From Luzula sylvatica (Eukaryota > Streptophyta > Magnoliopsida > Poales > Juncaceae), in the NCBI GenBank assembly GCA_946800325.1, contig CAMPEJ010000010.1, positions 62,001 to 126,000 on the forward strand: a stretch of 64,000 nucleotides of DNA, written 5' to 3'. Of this stretch, positions 48,033 through 61,034 are shown one piece after another. The position numbers and the translations under genes are program-made. How positions within the stretch are numbered: position 1 is the stretch's first letter; each line of letters starts with the position of its first letter. Under the pieces are notes generated by a model. The model saw nothing but the letters and a program-made list of their open reading frames with translations, had not been told where the DNA came from and did no database searches.

Positions 48033-50135
48033 TTTGAGGAGTTCAAATAATGTGTTTTTAGATCATTTGTATCGTATCTTTTACAACATAACTTTTCACC
48101 AAATTTCACAAACACTGAGAAAGTTTGTTTTTCGATTCAAAACAATATTTTAACTCTTTGAAGAGTTCAAATAACGTGTTTTTAGATCATTTGTATCGTA
48201 TCTTTTACAACATAACTTTTCACCAAATTTCACAAACACTGAGAAAGTTTGTTTTTCGATTCAAAACAAGATTTTAACTCTTTGAGGAGTTCAAATAACT
48301 TGTTTTTAGATCATTTGTATCGTATATTTTACTACATAACTTTTCACCAAATTTTACAAACACTAAGAAAGTATGTTTTTCGATTTTAAAACAAGATTTT
48401 AACGCTTTGAGGAGTTCAAATAACGTGTTTTTATATCATTTGTATCGTATCTTTTAGTACATAACTTTTCACCAAATTTCACAAACACTAAGAAAGTTTG
48501 TTTTCCGATTCAAAACAAGATTTTAACGCTTTGAGGAGTTCAAATAACGGGTTTTTAGATCATTTGTATCGTATCTTTTACTACATAACTTTTCACCAAA
48601 TTTCACAAACACTAAGAAAGTTTGTTTTTCGATTCAAAACAAGATTTTAACGTTTTGAGGAGTTCAAATAACGTGTTTTTAGATCATTTGTATCATATCT
48701 GTTAGTACATCACTTTTCACCAAATTTTACAGTTACTAAGAAAGTTTGTTTTTCGATTCAAAACAAGATTTTATCGCTTTGAGGAGTTCAAATAACGTGT
48801 TGTTAGATCATTTGTATCGTATCTTTTACTATATAACTTTTCACCAAATTTCACAAACACTAAGAAATTTGTTTTTTGATTCAAAACAAGATTTTAACGC
48901 ATTGAGGAGTTCAAATAACGTGTTTTTAGATCATTTGTACCGTATCTTTTACTATATAACTTTTCACCAAATTTCACAAATACTAAGAAAGTTTGTTTTT
49001 CGATTTCAAACAAGATTTTAACGCTTTGAGGAGTTCAAATAATGTGTTTTTAGATCATTTGTATCGTATCTTTTACAACATAACTTTTCACCAAATTTCA
49101 CAAACACTGAGAAAGTTTGTTTTTCGATTCAAAACAAGATTTTAACTCTTTGAGGAGTTCAAATTACGTGTTTTTAGATCATTTGTATCGTATCTTTTAC
49201 TACATAACTTTTCACCAAATTTTACAAACACTTAGAAAGTTTGTTTTTCGATTCAAAACAAGATTTTAACTCTTTGAGTAGTTCAAATAACCTGTTTTTA
49301 GATCATTTGTATCGTATCTTTTACTACATAACTTTTCACCAAATTTTACAAACACTAAGAAAGTTTGTTTTTCGATTTCAAAACAAGATTTTAACGCTTT
49401 GAGGAGTTCAAATAACGTGTTTTTAGATCATTTGTATCGTATCTTTTAGTACATAACTTTTCACCAAATTTCACAAACACTAAGAAAGTTTGTTTTTCGA
49501 TTCAAAACAAGATTTTAACGCTTGGAGGAGTTCAAATAACGGGTTTTTAGATCATTTGTATCGTATCTTTTACTACATAACTTTTCACCAAATTTCACAA
49601 ACACTAAGAAAGTTTGTTTTCCGATTCAAAACAAGATTTTAACGCTTTGAGGAGTTCAAATAACGGGTTTTTAGATCATTTGTATCTTTTACTACATAAC
49701 TTTTCACCAAATTTCACAAATATTAAGAAAGTTTGTTTTTCGATTCAAAACAAGATTTTAACGCTTTGAGGAGTTCAAATAACGTGTTTTTAGATCATTT
49801 GTATCATATCTTTTAGTACATAACTTTTCACCAAATTTTACAATCATTAAGAAAGTTTGTTTTTCGATTCAAAACAAGATTTTATCGCTTTGAGGAGTTC
49901 AAATAACGTGTTGTTAGATCATTTGTATCGTATCTTTTACTATATAACTTTTCACCAAATTTCACAAACACTAAGAAATTTGTTTTTCGATTCAAAACAA
50001 GATTTTAACGCATTGAGGAGTTCAAATAACGTGTTTTTAGATCATTTGTATCGTATCTTTTACTATATAACTTTTCTCCAAATTTCACAAACACTAAGAA
50101 AGTTTGTTTTTCGATTTCAAACAAGATTTTAAAGC
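48033..50135 (+). repeat. HOR F, copy 2 (2103 bp)
   Basis: Second tandem copy, almost identical to copy 1. Private changes include TACATCAC near 48706 and CAATCATTAAG near 49842. The match runs on to about 50247. There AAGATTTTAACTCTTTAAGG replaces AATATTTTAACTCTTTGAAG, and the sequence continues as the 33.5-kb-type string. No gene seen. Confidence 0.9.
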
Positions 50136-53100
50136 TTTGAGGAGTTCAAATAATGTGTTTTTAGATCATTTGTATCGTATCTTTTACAACATAACTTTTC
50201 ACCAAATTTCACAAACACTGAGAAAGTTTGTTTTTCGATTCAAAACAAGATTTTAACTCTTTAAGGAGTTCAAATAATATGTTTTTAGATCATTTGTATG
50301 GTATCTTTTACAACATAACTTTTCACCAAATTTCACAAACACTGAGAAAGTTTGTTTTTCGATTCAAAACAAGATTTTAACTCTTTGAGGAGTTCAAATA
50401 ACGTGTTTTTAGATCATTTGTACCGTATCTTTTACTACATAACTTTTCACCAATTTTTTCAAACACTAAGAAAGTTTGTTTTTCGATTCAAAACAAGATT
50501 TTAACGCTTTGAGGAGTTCAAATAACGTGTTTTTAGATCATTTGTATCGTATCTTATTTAGTACATAACTTTTCACCAAATTTCACAAACACTAAGAAAG
50601 TTTGTTTTTCGATTCAAAACAAGATTTGAACGCTTTGAGTAGTTCAAATAACCTGTTTTTAGATCATTTGTATCGTATCTTTTACTACGTAACTTTTCAC
50701 CAAATTTCACAAACACTAAGAAAGTTTGTTTTTCGATTCAAAACAAAATTTTAACGCTTTGAGGAGTTCAAATAACGTGTTTTTAGGTCATTTGTATCGT
50801 ATCTTTTAGTACATAACTTTTCACCAAATTTCACAAACACTAAGAAAGTATGTTTTTCGATTTCAAAACAAGATTTTAACGCTTTGAGGAGTTCAAATAA
50901 CGTGTTTTTATATCATTTGTATCGTATCTTTTAGTACATAACTTTTCACCAAATTTCACAAACACTAAGAAAGTTTGTTTTCCGATTCAAAACAAGATTT
51001 TAACGCTTGGAGGAGTTCGAATAACGGGTTTTTAGATCATTTGTATCGTATCTTTTACTACATAACTTTTCAGCAAATTTCACAAACACTAAGAAAGTTT
51101 GTTTTTCGATTCAAAACAAGATTTTAACGCTTTGAGGAGTTCAAATAACGGGTTTTTAGATCATTTGTATCCTATATTTTACTACATAACTTTTCACCAA
51201 ATTTCACAAACACTAAGAAAGTTTGTTTTTCGATTCAAAACAAGATTTTAACGCTTTGAGGAGTTCAAATAACGTGTTTTTAGATCATTTGTATCATATC
51301 TTTTAGTACATAACTTTTCACCAAATTTTACAATCACTAAGAAAGTTTGTTTTTCGATTCAAAACAAGATTTTATCGCTTTGAGGAGTTCAAATAACGTG
51401 TTGTTAGATCATTTGTATCGTATCTTTTACTATATAACTTTTCACCAAATTTCACAAACACTAAGAAATTTGTTTTTCGATTCAAAACAAGATTTTAACG
51501 CATTGAGGAGTTCAAATAACGTGTTTTTAGATCATTTGTATCGTATCTTTTACTATATAACTTTTCACCAAATTTCACAAAAACTAAGAAAGTTTGTTTT
51601 TCGATTTCAAACAAGATTTTAACGCTTTGAGGAGTTCAAATAATGTGTTTTTAGATCATTTGTATCGTATCTTTTACAACATAACTTTTCACCAAATTTC
51701 ACAAACACTGAGAAAGTTTGTTTTTCGATTCAAAACAAGATTTTAACTCTTTGAAGAGTTCAAATAACGTGTTTTTAGATCATTTGTATCGTATCTTTTA
51801 CAACATAACTTTTCACCAAATTTCACAAACACTGAGAAAGTTTGTTTTTCGATTCAAAACAAGATTTTAACTCTTTGAGGAGTTCAAATAACTTGTTTTT
51901 AGATCATTTGTATCGTATCTTTTACTACATAACTTTTCACCAAATTTTACAAACACTAAGAAAGTATGTTTTTCGATTTCAAAACAAGATTTTAACGCTT
52001 TGAGGAGTTCAAATAACGTGTTTTTATATCATTTGTATCGTATCTTTTAGTACATAACTTTTCACCAAATTTCACAAACACTAAGAAAGTTTGTTTTCCA
52101 ATTCAAAACAATATTTTAACGCTTTGAGGAGTTCAAATAACGGGTTTTTAGATCATTTGTATCGTATCTTTTACTACATAACTTTTCACCAAATTTCACA
52201 AATACTAAGAAAGTTTGTTTTTCGATTCAAAACAAGATTTTAACGCTTTGAGGAGTTCAAATAACGTGTTTTTAGATCATTTGTATCATATCTTTTAGTA
52301 CATAACTTTTCACCAAATTTTACAATCACTAAGAAACTTTGTTTTTCGATTTAAAACAAGATTATATCGCTTTGAGGAGTTCAAATAACGTGTTGTTAGA
52401 TCATTTGTATCGTATCTTTTACTATATAACTTTTCACCAAATTTCACAAACACTAAGAAATTTGTTTTTCGATTCAAAACAAGATTTTAACGCATTGAGG
52501 AGTTCAAATAACGTGTTTTTAGATCATTTGTATCGTATCTTTTACTATATAACATTTCACCAAATTTCACAAACACTAAGAAAGTTTGTTTTTCGATTTC
52601 AAACAAGATTTTAACGCTTTGAGGAGTTCAAATAATGTGTTTTTAGATCATTTGTATCGTATCTTTTACAACATAACTTTTCACCAAATTTCACAAACAC
52701 TGAGAAAGTTTGTTTTTCGATTCAAAACAAGATTTTAACTCTTTGAGGAGTTCAAATAACGTGTTTTTAGATCATTTGTATCGTATCTTTTACTACATAA
52801 CTTTTCACCTAATTTTACAAACACTTAGAAAGTTTGTTTTTCGATTCAAAACAAGATTTTAACGCTTTGAGTAGTTCAAATAACCTGTTTTTAGATCATT
52901 TGTATCGTATCTTTTACTACATAACTTTTCACCAAATTTTGCAAACACTAAGAAAGTTTGTTTTTCGATTTCAAAACAAGATTTTAACGCTTTGAGGAGT
53001 TCAAATAACGTGTTTTTAGATCATTTGTATCGTATCTTTTAGTACATAACTTTTCACCAAATTTCACAAACACTAAGAAAGTTTGTTTTTCGATTCAAAA

Positions 53101-53570
53101 CAAGATTTTAACGCTTGGAGGAGTTCAAATAACGGGTTTTTAGATCATTTGTATCGTATCTTTTACTATATAACTTTTCACCAAATTTCACAAACACTAA
53201 GAAAGTTTGTTTTCCGATTCAAAACAAGATTTTAACGCTTTGAGGAGTTCAAATAACGGGTTTTTAGATCATTTGTATCTTTTACTACATAACTTTTCAC
53301 CAAATTTCACAAACATTAAGAAAGTTTGTTTTTCGATTGAAAACAAGATTTTAACGCTTTGAGGAGTTCAAATAACGTGTTTTTAGATCATTTGTATCAT
53401 ATCTTTTAGTACATAACTTTTCACCAAATTTTACAATCACTAAGAAAGTTTGTTTTTCGATTCAAAACAAGATTTTATCGCTTTGAGGAGTTCAAATAAC
53501 GTGTTGTTAGATCATTTGTATCGTATCTTTTACTATATAACTTTTCACCAAATTTCACAAACACTAAGAA
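50101..53570 (+). repeat. Segment G, copy 1 (carries a two-monomer deletion)
   Basis: A block repeated at 54691-58409. Left of about 50695 the offset is 4590 bp; right of it the offset is 4839 bp. Shared marks are AAAGCTTTGAGG, AATAATATG, TTTGTACCG, ACCAATTTTTTC, the 126-bp monomer, AGATTTGAACGC, TACTACGTAAC, GAGGAGTTCGAATAACGGG, the marker dimers (51347/56186 and 52339/57178), TTTTCCAATTC, GAAACTTTG, GATTATATCGC and AACATTTCACC. Private changes are TGTATGGTATC near 50297, CAGCAAATTTC near 51071 and CCTATATTTT near 51171. No gene seen. Confidence 0.87.
50690..50700 (+). other. Junction of a 249-bp (two-monomer) deletion
   Basis: TACTACGTAAC is followed directly by AAATTTCACAAACAC and then the CAAAATTTT monomer. 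At the equivalent places near 33985, 53912, 55278 and 59475, TACTACGTAAC is followed by AAATTTTTCAAACAC with AAAGTATG, a GTACAT monomer with AACATG, and only then the CAAAATTTT monomer. The offset between G copies changes from 4590 to 4839 bp here, a loss of 249 bp or two monomers (125 + 124). Because the longer form occurs at four other sites, the short form is the derived one. Confidence 0.85.
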
Positions 53571-54690
53571 AGTTTGTTTTCCGATTCAAAACAAGATTTT
53601 AACGCTTTGAGGAGTTCAAATAACGGGTTTTTAGATCATTTGTATCGTATATTTTACTACATAACTTTTCACCAAATTTCACAAACACTAAGAAAGTTTG
53701 TTTTTCGATTCAAAACAAGATTTTAACGCTTTGAGGAGTTCAAATAACGTGTTTTTAGATCATTTGTATCGTATCTTATTTAGTACATAACTTTTCACCA
53801 AATTTCACAAACACTAAGAAAGTTGGTTTTTCGATTCAAAACAAGATTTGAACGCTTTGAGTAGTTCAAATAACCTGTTTTTAGATCATTTGTATCGTAT
53901 CTTTTACTACGTAACTTTTCACCAAATTTTTCAAACACTAAGAAAGTATGTTTTTCGATTTCCAAACAAGATTTTAACGCTTTGAGGAGTTCAAATAACG
54001 TGTTTTTAGATCATTTGTATCGTATCTTTTAGTACATAACTTTTCACCAAATTTCACAAACACTAAGAAAGTTTGTTTTTCGATTCAAAACAAGATTTTA
54101 ACGCTTTGAGGAGTTCAAATAACATGTTTTTAGATCATTTGTATCGTATCTTTTACTACATAACTTTTCACCAAATTTCACAAACACTAAGAAAGTTTGT
54201 TTTTCGATTCAAAACAAAATTTTAACGCTTTGAGGAGTTCAAATAACGTGTTTTTAGGTCATTTGTATCGTATCTTTTAGTACATAACTTTTCACCAAAT
54301 TTCACAAACACTAAGAAAGTATGTTTTTCGATTTCAAAACAAGATTTTAACGCTTTGAGGAGTTCAAATAACGTGTTTTTATATCATTTGTATCGTATCT
54401 TTTAGTACATAACTTTTCACCAAATTTCACAAACACTAAGAAAGTTTGTTTTCCGATTCAAAACAAGATTTTAACGCTTGGAGGAGTTCGAATAACGGGT
54501 TTTTAGATCATTTGTATCGTATCTTTTACTACATAACTTTTCACCAAATTTCACAAACACTAAGAAAGTTTGTTTTCCGATTCAAAACAAGATTTTAACG
54601 CTTGGAGGAGTTCGAATAACGGGTTTTTAGATCATTTGTATCGTATCTTTTACTACATAACTTTGCACCAAATTTCACAAACACTAAGAA
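53571..54690 (+). repeat. Mosaic satellite between the G segments
   Basis: About nine monomers. The piece opens with TTTTCCG...AACGGG and GTATATTTTAC, then the 126-bp monomer (about 53776), AGATTTGAACGC, TACTACGTAAC and the AACATG and CAAAATTTT monomers. Two near-identical GAGGAGTTCGAATAACGGG monomers follow (about 54481 and 54605). It largely repeats the string that recurs at about 55080-55910. A private change is AAAGTTGGTTTTTC near 53821. No gene seen. Confidence 0.8.
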
Positions 54691-57600
54691 AGTTTGTTTT
54701 TCGATTTCAAACAAGATTTTAAAGCTTTGAGGAGTTCAAATAATGTGTTTTTAGATCATTTGTATCGTATCTTTTACAACATAACTTTTCACCAAATTTC
54801 ACAAACACTGAGAAAGTTTGTTTTTCGATTCAAAACAAGATTTTAACTCTTTAAGGAGTTCAAATAATATGTTTTTAGATCATTTGTATCGTATCTTTTA
54901 CAACATAACTTTTCACCAAATTTCACAAACACTGAGAAAGTTTGTTTTTCGATTCAAAACAAGATTTTAACTCTTTGAGGAGTTCAAATAACGTGTTTTT
55001 AGATCATTTGTACCGTATCTTTTACTACATAACTTTTCACCAATTTTTTCAAACACTAAGAAAGTTTGTTTTTCGATTCAAATCAAGATTTTAACGCTTT
55101 GAGGAGTTCAAATAACGTGTTTTTAGATCATTTGTATCGTATCTTATTTAGTACATAACTTTTCACCAAATTTCACAAACACTAAGAAAGTTTGTTTTTC
55201 GATTCAAAACAAGATTTGAACGCTTTGAGTAGTTCAAATAACCTGTTTTTAGATCATTTGTATCGTATCTTTTACTACGTAACTTTTCACCAAATTTTTC
55301 AAACACTAAGAAAGTATGTTTTTCGATTTCAAAACAAGATTTTAACGCTTTGAGGAGTTCAAATAACGTGTTTTTAGATCATTTGTATCGTATCTTTTAG
55401 TACATAACTTTTCACCAAATTTCACAAACACTAAGAAAGTTTGTTTTTCGATTCAAAACAAGATTTTAACGCTTTGAGGAGTTCAAATAACATGTTTTTA
55501 GATCATTTGTATCGTATCTTTTACTACATAACTTTTCACCAAATTTCACAAACACTAAGAAAGTTTGTTTTTCGATTCAAAACAAAATTTTAACGCTTTG
55601 AGGAGTTCAAATAACGTGTTTTTAGGTCATTTGTATCGTATCTTTTAGTACATAACTTTTCACCAAATTTCACAAACACTAAGAAAGTATGTTTTTCGAT
55701 TTCAAAACAAGATTTTAACGCTTTGAGGAGTTCAAATAACGTGTTTTTATATCATTTGTATCGTATCTTTTAGTACATAACTTTTCACCAAATTTCACAA
55801 ACACTAAGAAAGTTTGTTTTCCGATTCAAAACAAGATTTTAACGCTTGGAGGAGTTCGAATAACGGGTTTTTAGATCATTTGTATCGTATCTTTTACTAC
55901 ATAACTTTTCACCAAATTTCACAAACACTAAGAAAGTTTGTTTTCCGATTCAAAACAAGATTTTAACGCTTTGAGGAGTTCAAATAACGGGTTTTTAGAT
56001 CATTTGTATCGTATATTTTACTACATAACTTTTCACCAAATTTCACAAACACTAAGAAAGTTTGTTTTTCGATTCAAAACAAGATTTTAACGCTTTGAGG
56101 AGTTGAAATAACGTGTTTTTAGATCATTTGTATCATATCTTTTAGTACATAACTTTTCACCAAATTTTACAATCACTAAGAAAGTTTGTTTTTCGATTCA
56201 AAACAAGATTTTATCGCTTTGAGGAGTTCAAATAACGTGTTGTTAGATCATTTGTATCGTATCTTTTACTATATAACTTTTCACCAAATTTCACAAACAC
56301 TAAGAAATTTGTTTTTCGATTCAAAACAAGATTTTAACGCATTGAGGAGTTCAAATAACGTGTTTTTAGATCATTTGTATCGTATCTTTTACTATATAAC
56401 TTTTCACCAAATTTCACAAAAACTAAGAAAGTTTGTTTTTCGATTTCAAACAAGATTTTAACGCTTTGAGGAGTTCAAATAATGTGTTTTTAGATCATTT
56501 GTATCGTATCTTTTACAACATAACTTTTCACCAAATTTCACAAACACTGAGAAAGTTTGTTTTTCGATTCAAAACAAGATTTTAACTCTTTGAAGAGTTC
56601 AAATAACGTGTTTTTAGATCATTTGTATCGTATCTTTTACAACATAACTTTTCACCAAATTTCACAAACACTGAGAAAGTTTGTTTTTCGATTCAAAACA
56701 AGATTTTAACTCTTTGAGGAGTTCAAATAACTTGTTTTTAGATCATTTGTATCGTATCTTTTACTACATAACTTTTCACCAAATTTTACAAACACTAAGA
56801 AAGTATGTTTTTCGATTTCAAAACAAGATTTTAACGCTTTGAGGAGTTCAAATAACGTGTTTTTATATCATTTGTATCGTATCTTTTAGTACATAACTTT
56901 TCACCAAATTTCACAAACACTAAGAAAGTTTGTTTTCCAATTCAAAACAAGATTTTAACGCTTTGAGGAGTTCAAATAACGGGTTTTTAGATCATTTGTA
57001 TCGTATCTTTTACTACATAACTTTTCACCAAATTTCACAAATACTAAAAAAGTTTGTTTTTCGATTCAAAACAAGATTTTAACGCTTTGAGGAGTTCAAA
57101 TAACTTGTTTTTAGATCATTTGTATCATATCTTTTAGTACATAACTTTTCACCAAATTTTACAATCACTAAGAAACTTTGTTTTTCGATTCAAAACAAGA
57201 TTATATCGCTTTGAGGAGTTCAAATAACGTGTTGTTAGATCATTTGTATCGTATCTTTTACTATATAACTTTTCACCAAATTTCACAAACACTAAGAAAT
57301 TTGTTTTTCGATTCAAAACAAGATTTTAACGCATTGAGGAGTTCAAATAACGTGTTTTTAGATCATTTGTATCGTATCTTTTACTATATAACATTTCACC
57401 AAATTTCACAAACACTAAGAAAGTTTGTTTTTCGATTTCAAACAAGATTTTAACGCTTTGAGGAGTTCAAATAATGTGTTTTTAGATCATTTGTATCGTA
57501 TCTTTTACAACATAACTTTTCACCAAATTTCACAAACACTGAGAAAGTTTGTTTTTCGATTCAAAACAAGATTTTAACTCTTTGAGGAGTTCAAATAACG

Positions 57601-58409
57601 TGTTTTTAGATCATTTGTATCGTATCTTTTACTACATAACTTTTCACCTAATTTTACAAACACTTAGAAAGTTTGTTTTTCGATTCAAAACAAGATTTTA
57701 ACGCTTTGAGTAGTTCAAATAACCTGTTTTTAGATCATTTGTATCGTATCTTTTACTACATAACTTTTCACCAAATTTTACAAACACTAAGAAAGTTTGT
57801 TTTTCGATTTCAAAACAAGATTTTAACGCTTTGAGGAGTTCAAATAACGTGTTTTTAGATCATTTGTATCGTATCTTTTAGTACATAACTTTTCACCAAA
57901 TTTCACAAACACTAAGAAAGTTTGTTTTTCGATTCAAAACAAGATTTTAACGCTTGGAGGAGTTCAAATAACGGGTTTTTAGATCATTTGTATCGTATCT
58001 TTTACTACATAACTTTTCACCAAATTTCACAAACACTAAGAAAGTTTGTTTTCCGATTCAAAACAAGATTTTAACGCTTTGAGGAGTTCAAATAACGGGT
58101 TTTTAGATCATTTGTATCTTTTACTACATAACTTTTCACCAAATTTCACAAACATTAAGAAAGTTTGTTTTTCGATTCAAAACAAGATTTTAACGCTTTG
58201 AGGAGTTCAAATAACGTGTTTTTGGATCATTTGTATCATTTCTTTTAGTACATAACTTTTCACCAAATTTTACAATCACTAAGAAAGTTTGTTTTTCGAT
58301 TCAAAACAAGATTTTATCGCTTTGAGGAGTTCAAATAACGTGTTGTTAGATCATTTGTATCGTATCTTTTACTATATAACTTTTCACCAAATTTCACAAA
58401 CACTAAGAA
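54691..58409 (+). repeat. Segment G, copy 2 (full-length form)
   Basis: Partner of 50101-53570, retaining the two monomers lost there (about 55290-55530). Private changes include AAATCAAGATT near 55080, GAGTTGAAATAACG near 56100, CTAAAAAAG near 57046, TTTTTGGATC near 58220 and TCATTTCTTTTAG near 58235. The match to copy 1 ends near 58409, where AAATTTG replaces AAAGTTTGTTTTCCG (about 53571). No gene seen. Confidence 0.87.
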
Positions 58410-59015
58410 ATTTGTTTTTCGATTCAAAACAAGATTTTAACGCATTGAGGAGTTCAAATAATGTGTTTTTAGATCATTTGTATCGTATCTTTTACTATAT
58501 AACTTTTCTCCAAATTTCACAAACACTAAGAAAGTTTGTTTTTCGATTTCAAACAAGATTTTAAAGCTTTGAGGAGTTCAAATAATGTGTTTTTAGATCA
58601 TTTGTATCGTATCTTTTACAATATAACTTTTCACCAAATTTCACAAACACTGAGAAAGTTTGTTTTTCGATTCAAAACAAGATTTTAACTCTTTAAGGAG
58701 TTCAAATAATATGTTTTTAGATCATTTGTATCGTATCTTTTACAACATAACTTTTCACCAAATTTCACAAACACTGAGAAAGTTTGTTTTTCGATTCAAA
58801 ACAAGATTTTAACTCTTTGAGGAGTTCAAATAACGTGTTTTTAGATCATTTGTACCGTATCTTTTACTACATAACTTTTCACCAAATTTTTCAAACACTA
58901 AGAAAGTATGTTTTTCGATTTCAAAACAAGATTTTAACGCTTTGAGGAGTTCAAATAATGTGTTTTTAGATCATTTGTATCGTATCTTTTACAACATAAC
59001 TTTTCACCAAATTTC

Positions 59016-59137
59016 ACACACTGAGAAAGTTTGTTTTTCGATTCAAAACAAGATTTTAACTCTTTGAGGAGTTCAAATAATGTGTTTTTAGATCATTTGT
59101 ATCGTATCTTTTACAACATAACTTTTCACCAAATTTC
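59016..59137 (+). repeat. 122-bp monomer (private 2-bp deletion)
   Basis: TTTCACACACTGAG replaces TTTCACAAACACTGAG, a 2-bp loss that I did not see elsewhere in the window. The next monomer starts at 59138. It is a useful private mark for anchoring reads in this part of the array. Confidence 0.85.
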
Positions 59138-59261
59138 ACAAACACTGAGAAAGTTTGTTTTTCGATTCAAAACAAGATTTTAACTCTTTGAGGAGTTCAA
59201 ATAACGTGTTTTTAGATCATTTGTACCGTATCTTTTACTACATAACTTTTCACCAAATTTT

Positions 59262-59370
59262 TCAAACACTAAGAAAGTTTGTTTTTCGATTCAAAACAAG
59301 ATTTTAACGCTTTGAGGAGTAGATCATTTGTATCGTATCTTATTTAGTACATAACTTTTCACCAAATTTC
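59262..59370 (+). repeat. 109-bp monomer (private 17-bp deletion)
   Basis: GAGGAGTAGATCATTTG replaces GAGGAGTTCAAATAACG...TTTTTAGATCATTTG. Seventeen bases are missing after 59320. This is a CTTATTTAGTAC monomer, normally 126 bp, now 109 bp. It is the largest within-monomer deletion seen in the window and appears only once. Confidence 0.88.
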
Positions 59371-60140
59371 ACAAACACTAAGAAAGTTTGTTTTTCGATT
59401 CAAAACAAGATTTTAACGCTTTGAGTAGTTCAAATAACCTGTTTTTAGAGCATTTGTATCGTATCTTTTACTACGTAACTTTTCACCAAATTTTTCAAAC
59501 ACTAAGAAAGTATGTTTTTCGATTTCAAAACAAGATTTTAACGCTTTGAGGAGTTCAAATAACGTGTGTTTAGATCATTTGTATCGTATCTTTTAGTACA
59601 TAACTTTTCACCAAATTTCACAAACACTAAGAAAGTTTGTTTTTCGATTCAAAACAAGATTTTAACGCTTTGAGGAGTTCAAATAACATGTTTTTAGATC
59701 ATTTGTATCGTATCTTTTACTACATAACTTTTCACCAAATTTCACAAACACTAAGAAAGTTTGTTTTTCGATTCAAAACAAAATTTTAACGCTTTGAGGA
59801 GTTCAAATAACGTGTTTTTAGGTCATTTGTATCGTATCTTTTAGTACATAACTTTTCACCAAATTTCACAAACACTAAGAAAGTATGTTTTTCGATTTCA
59901 AAACAAGATTTTAATGCTTTGAGGAGTTCAAATAACGTGTTTTTATATCATTTGTATCGTATCTTTTAGTACATAACTTTTCACCAAATTTCACAAACAC
60001 TAAGAAAGTTTGTTTTCCGATTCAAAACAAGATTTTAACGCTTGGAGGAGTTCAAATAACGGGTTTTTAGATCATTTGTATCGTATCTTATACTACATAA
60101 CTTTTCACCAAATTTCACAAACACTAAGAAAGTTTGTTTT

Positions 60141-61034
60141 CCGATTCAAAACAAGATTTTAACGCTTTGAGGAGTTCAAATAACGGGTTTTTAGATCATT
60201 TGTATCGTATCTTTTACTACATAACTTTTCACCAAATTTCACAAACACTAAGAAAGTTTGTTTTTCGATTCAAAACAAGATTTTAACGCTTTGAGGAGTT
60301 CAAATAACGTGTTTTTAGATCATTTGTATCATATCTTTTAGTACATAACTTTTCACCAAATTTTACAATCACTAAGAAAGTTTGTTTTTCGATTCAAAAC
60401 AAGATTTTATCGCTTTGAGGAGTTCAAATAACGTGTTGTTAGACCATTTGTATCGTATCTTTTACTATATAACTTTTCACCAAATTTCACAAACACTAAG
60501 AAATTTGTTTTTCGATTCAAAACAAGATTTTAACGCATTGAGGAGTTCAAATAACGTGTTTTTAGATCATTTGTATCGTATCTTTTACTATATAACTTTT
60601 AACCAAATTTCACAAATACTAAGAAAGTTTGTTTTTCGATTTCAAACAAGATTTTAACGCTTCGAGGAGTTCAAATAATGTGTTTTTAGATCATTTGTAT
60701 CGTATCTTTTACAACATAACTTTTCACCAAATTTCACAAACACTGAGAAAGTTTGTTTTTCGATTCAAAACAAGATTTTAACTCTTTGAGGAGTTCAAAT
60801 AACGTGTTTTTAGATCATTTGTATCGTATCTTTTACTACATAACTTTTCACCTAATTTTACAAACACTTAGAAAGTTTGTTTTTCAATTCAAAACAAGAT
60901 TTTAACGCTTTGAGTAGTTCAAATAACCTGTTTTTGGATCATTTGTATCGTATCTTTTACTACATAACTTTTCACCAAATTTCAAAAACACTAAGAAAGT
61001 TTGTTTTTCGATTTCAAAACAAGATTTTAACGCT
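60141..61034 (+). repeat. Segment H, copy 1 (matched part)
   Basis: Repeated at 63107-64000 with an offset of 2966 bp (24 x 124 less 10). Shared rare marks are TTTTAACCAAATTTC (about 60597 and 63563), GCTTCGAGG (about 60659 and 63625), CACCTAATTTTAC (about 60850 and 63816), TTTTTCAATTC (about 60882 and 63848), TTTTTGGATC (about 60931 and 63897) and AAATTTCAAAAACAC (about 60977 and 63943). One difference is AGACCATTTG near 60441 against AGATCATTTG in copy 2. No gene seen. Confidence 0.88.

Larger units (their letters stand above)
58410..60140 (+). repeat. Mosaic block with private deletions
   Basis: About 14 monomers related to the string at 33.4-34.9 kb and 54.7-56.0 kb: AAAGCTTTGAGG, AATAATATG, TTTGTACCG, the 126-bp-type monomer, TACTACGTAAC, AACATG, CAAAATTTT and AACGGG. 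It contains an extra AATGTG/TTTGTACCG pair near 58900-59230 that looks like a local duplication, and two private deletions recorded separately. Private single-base changes include AGAGCATTTG near 59447, GTGTGTTTAG near 59565 and TTTTAATGC near 59909. No gene seen. Confidence 0.8.
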
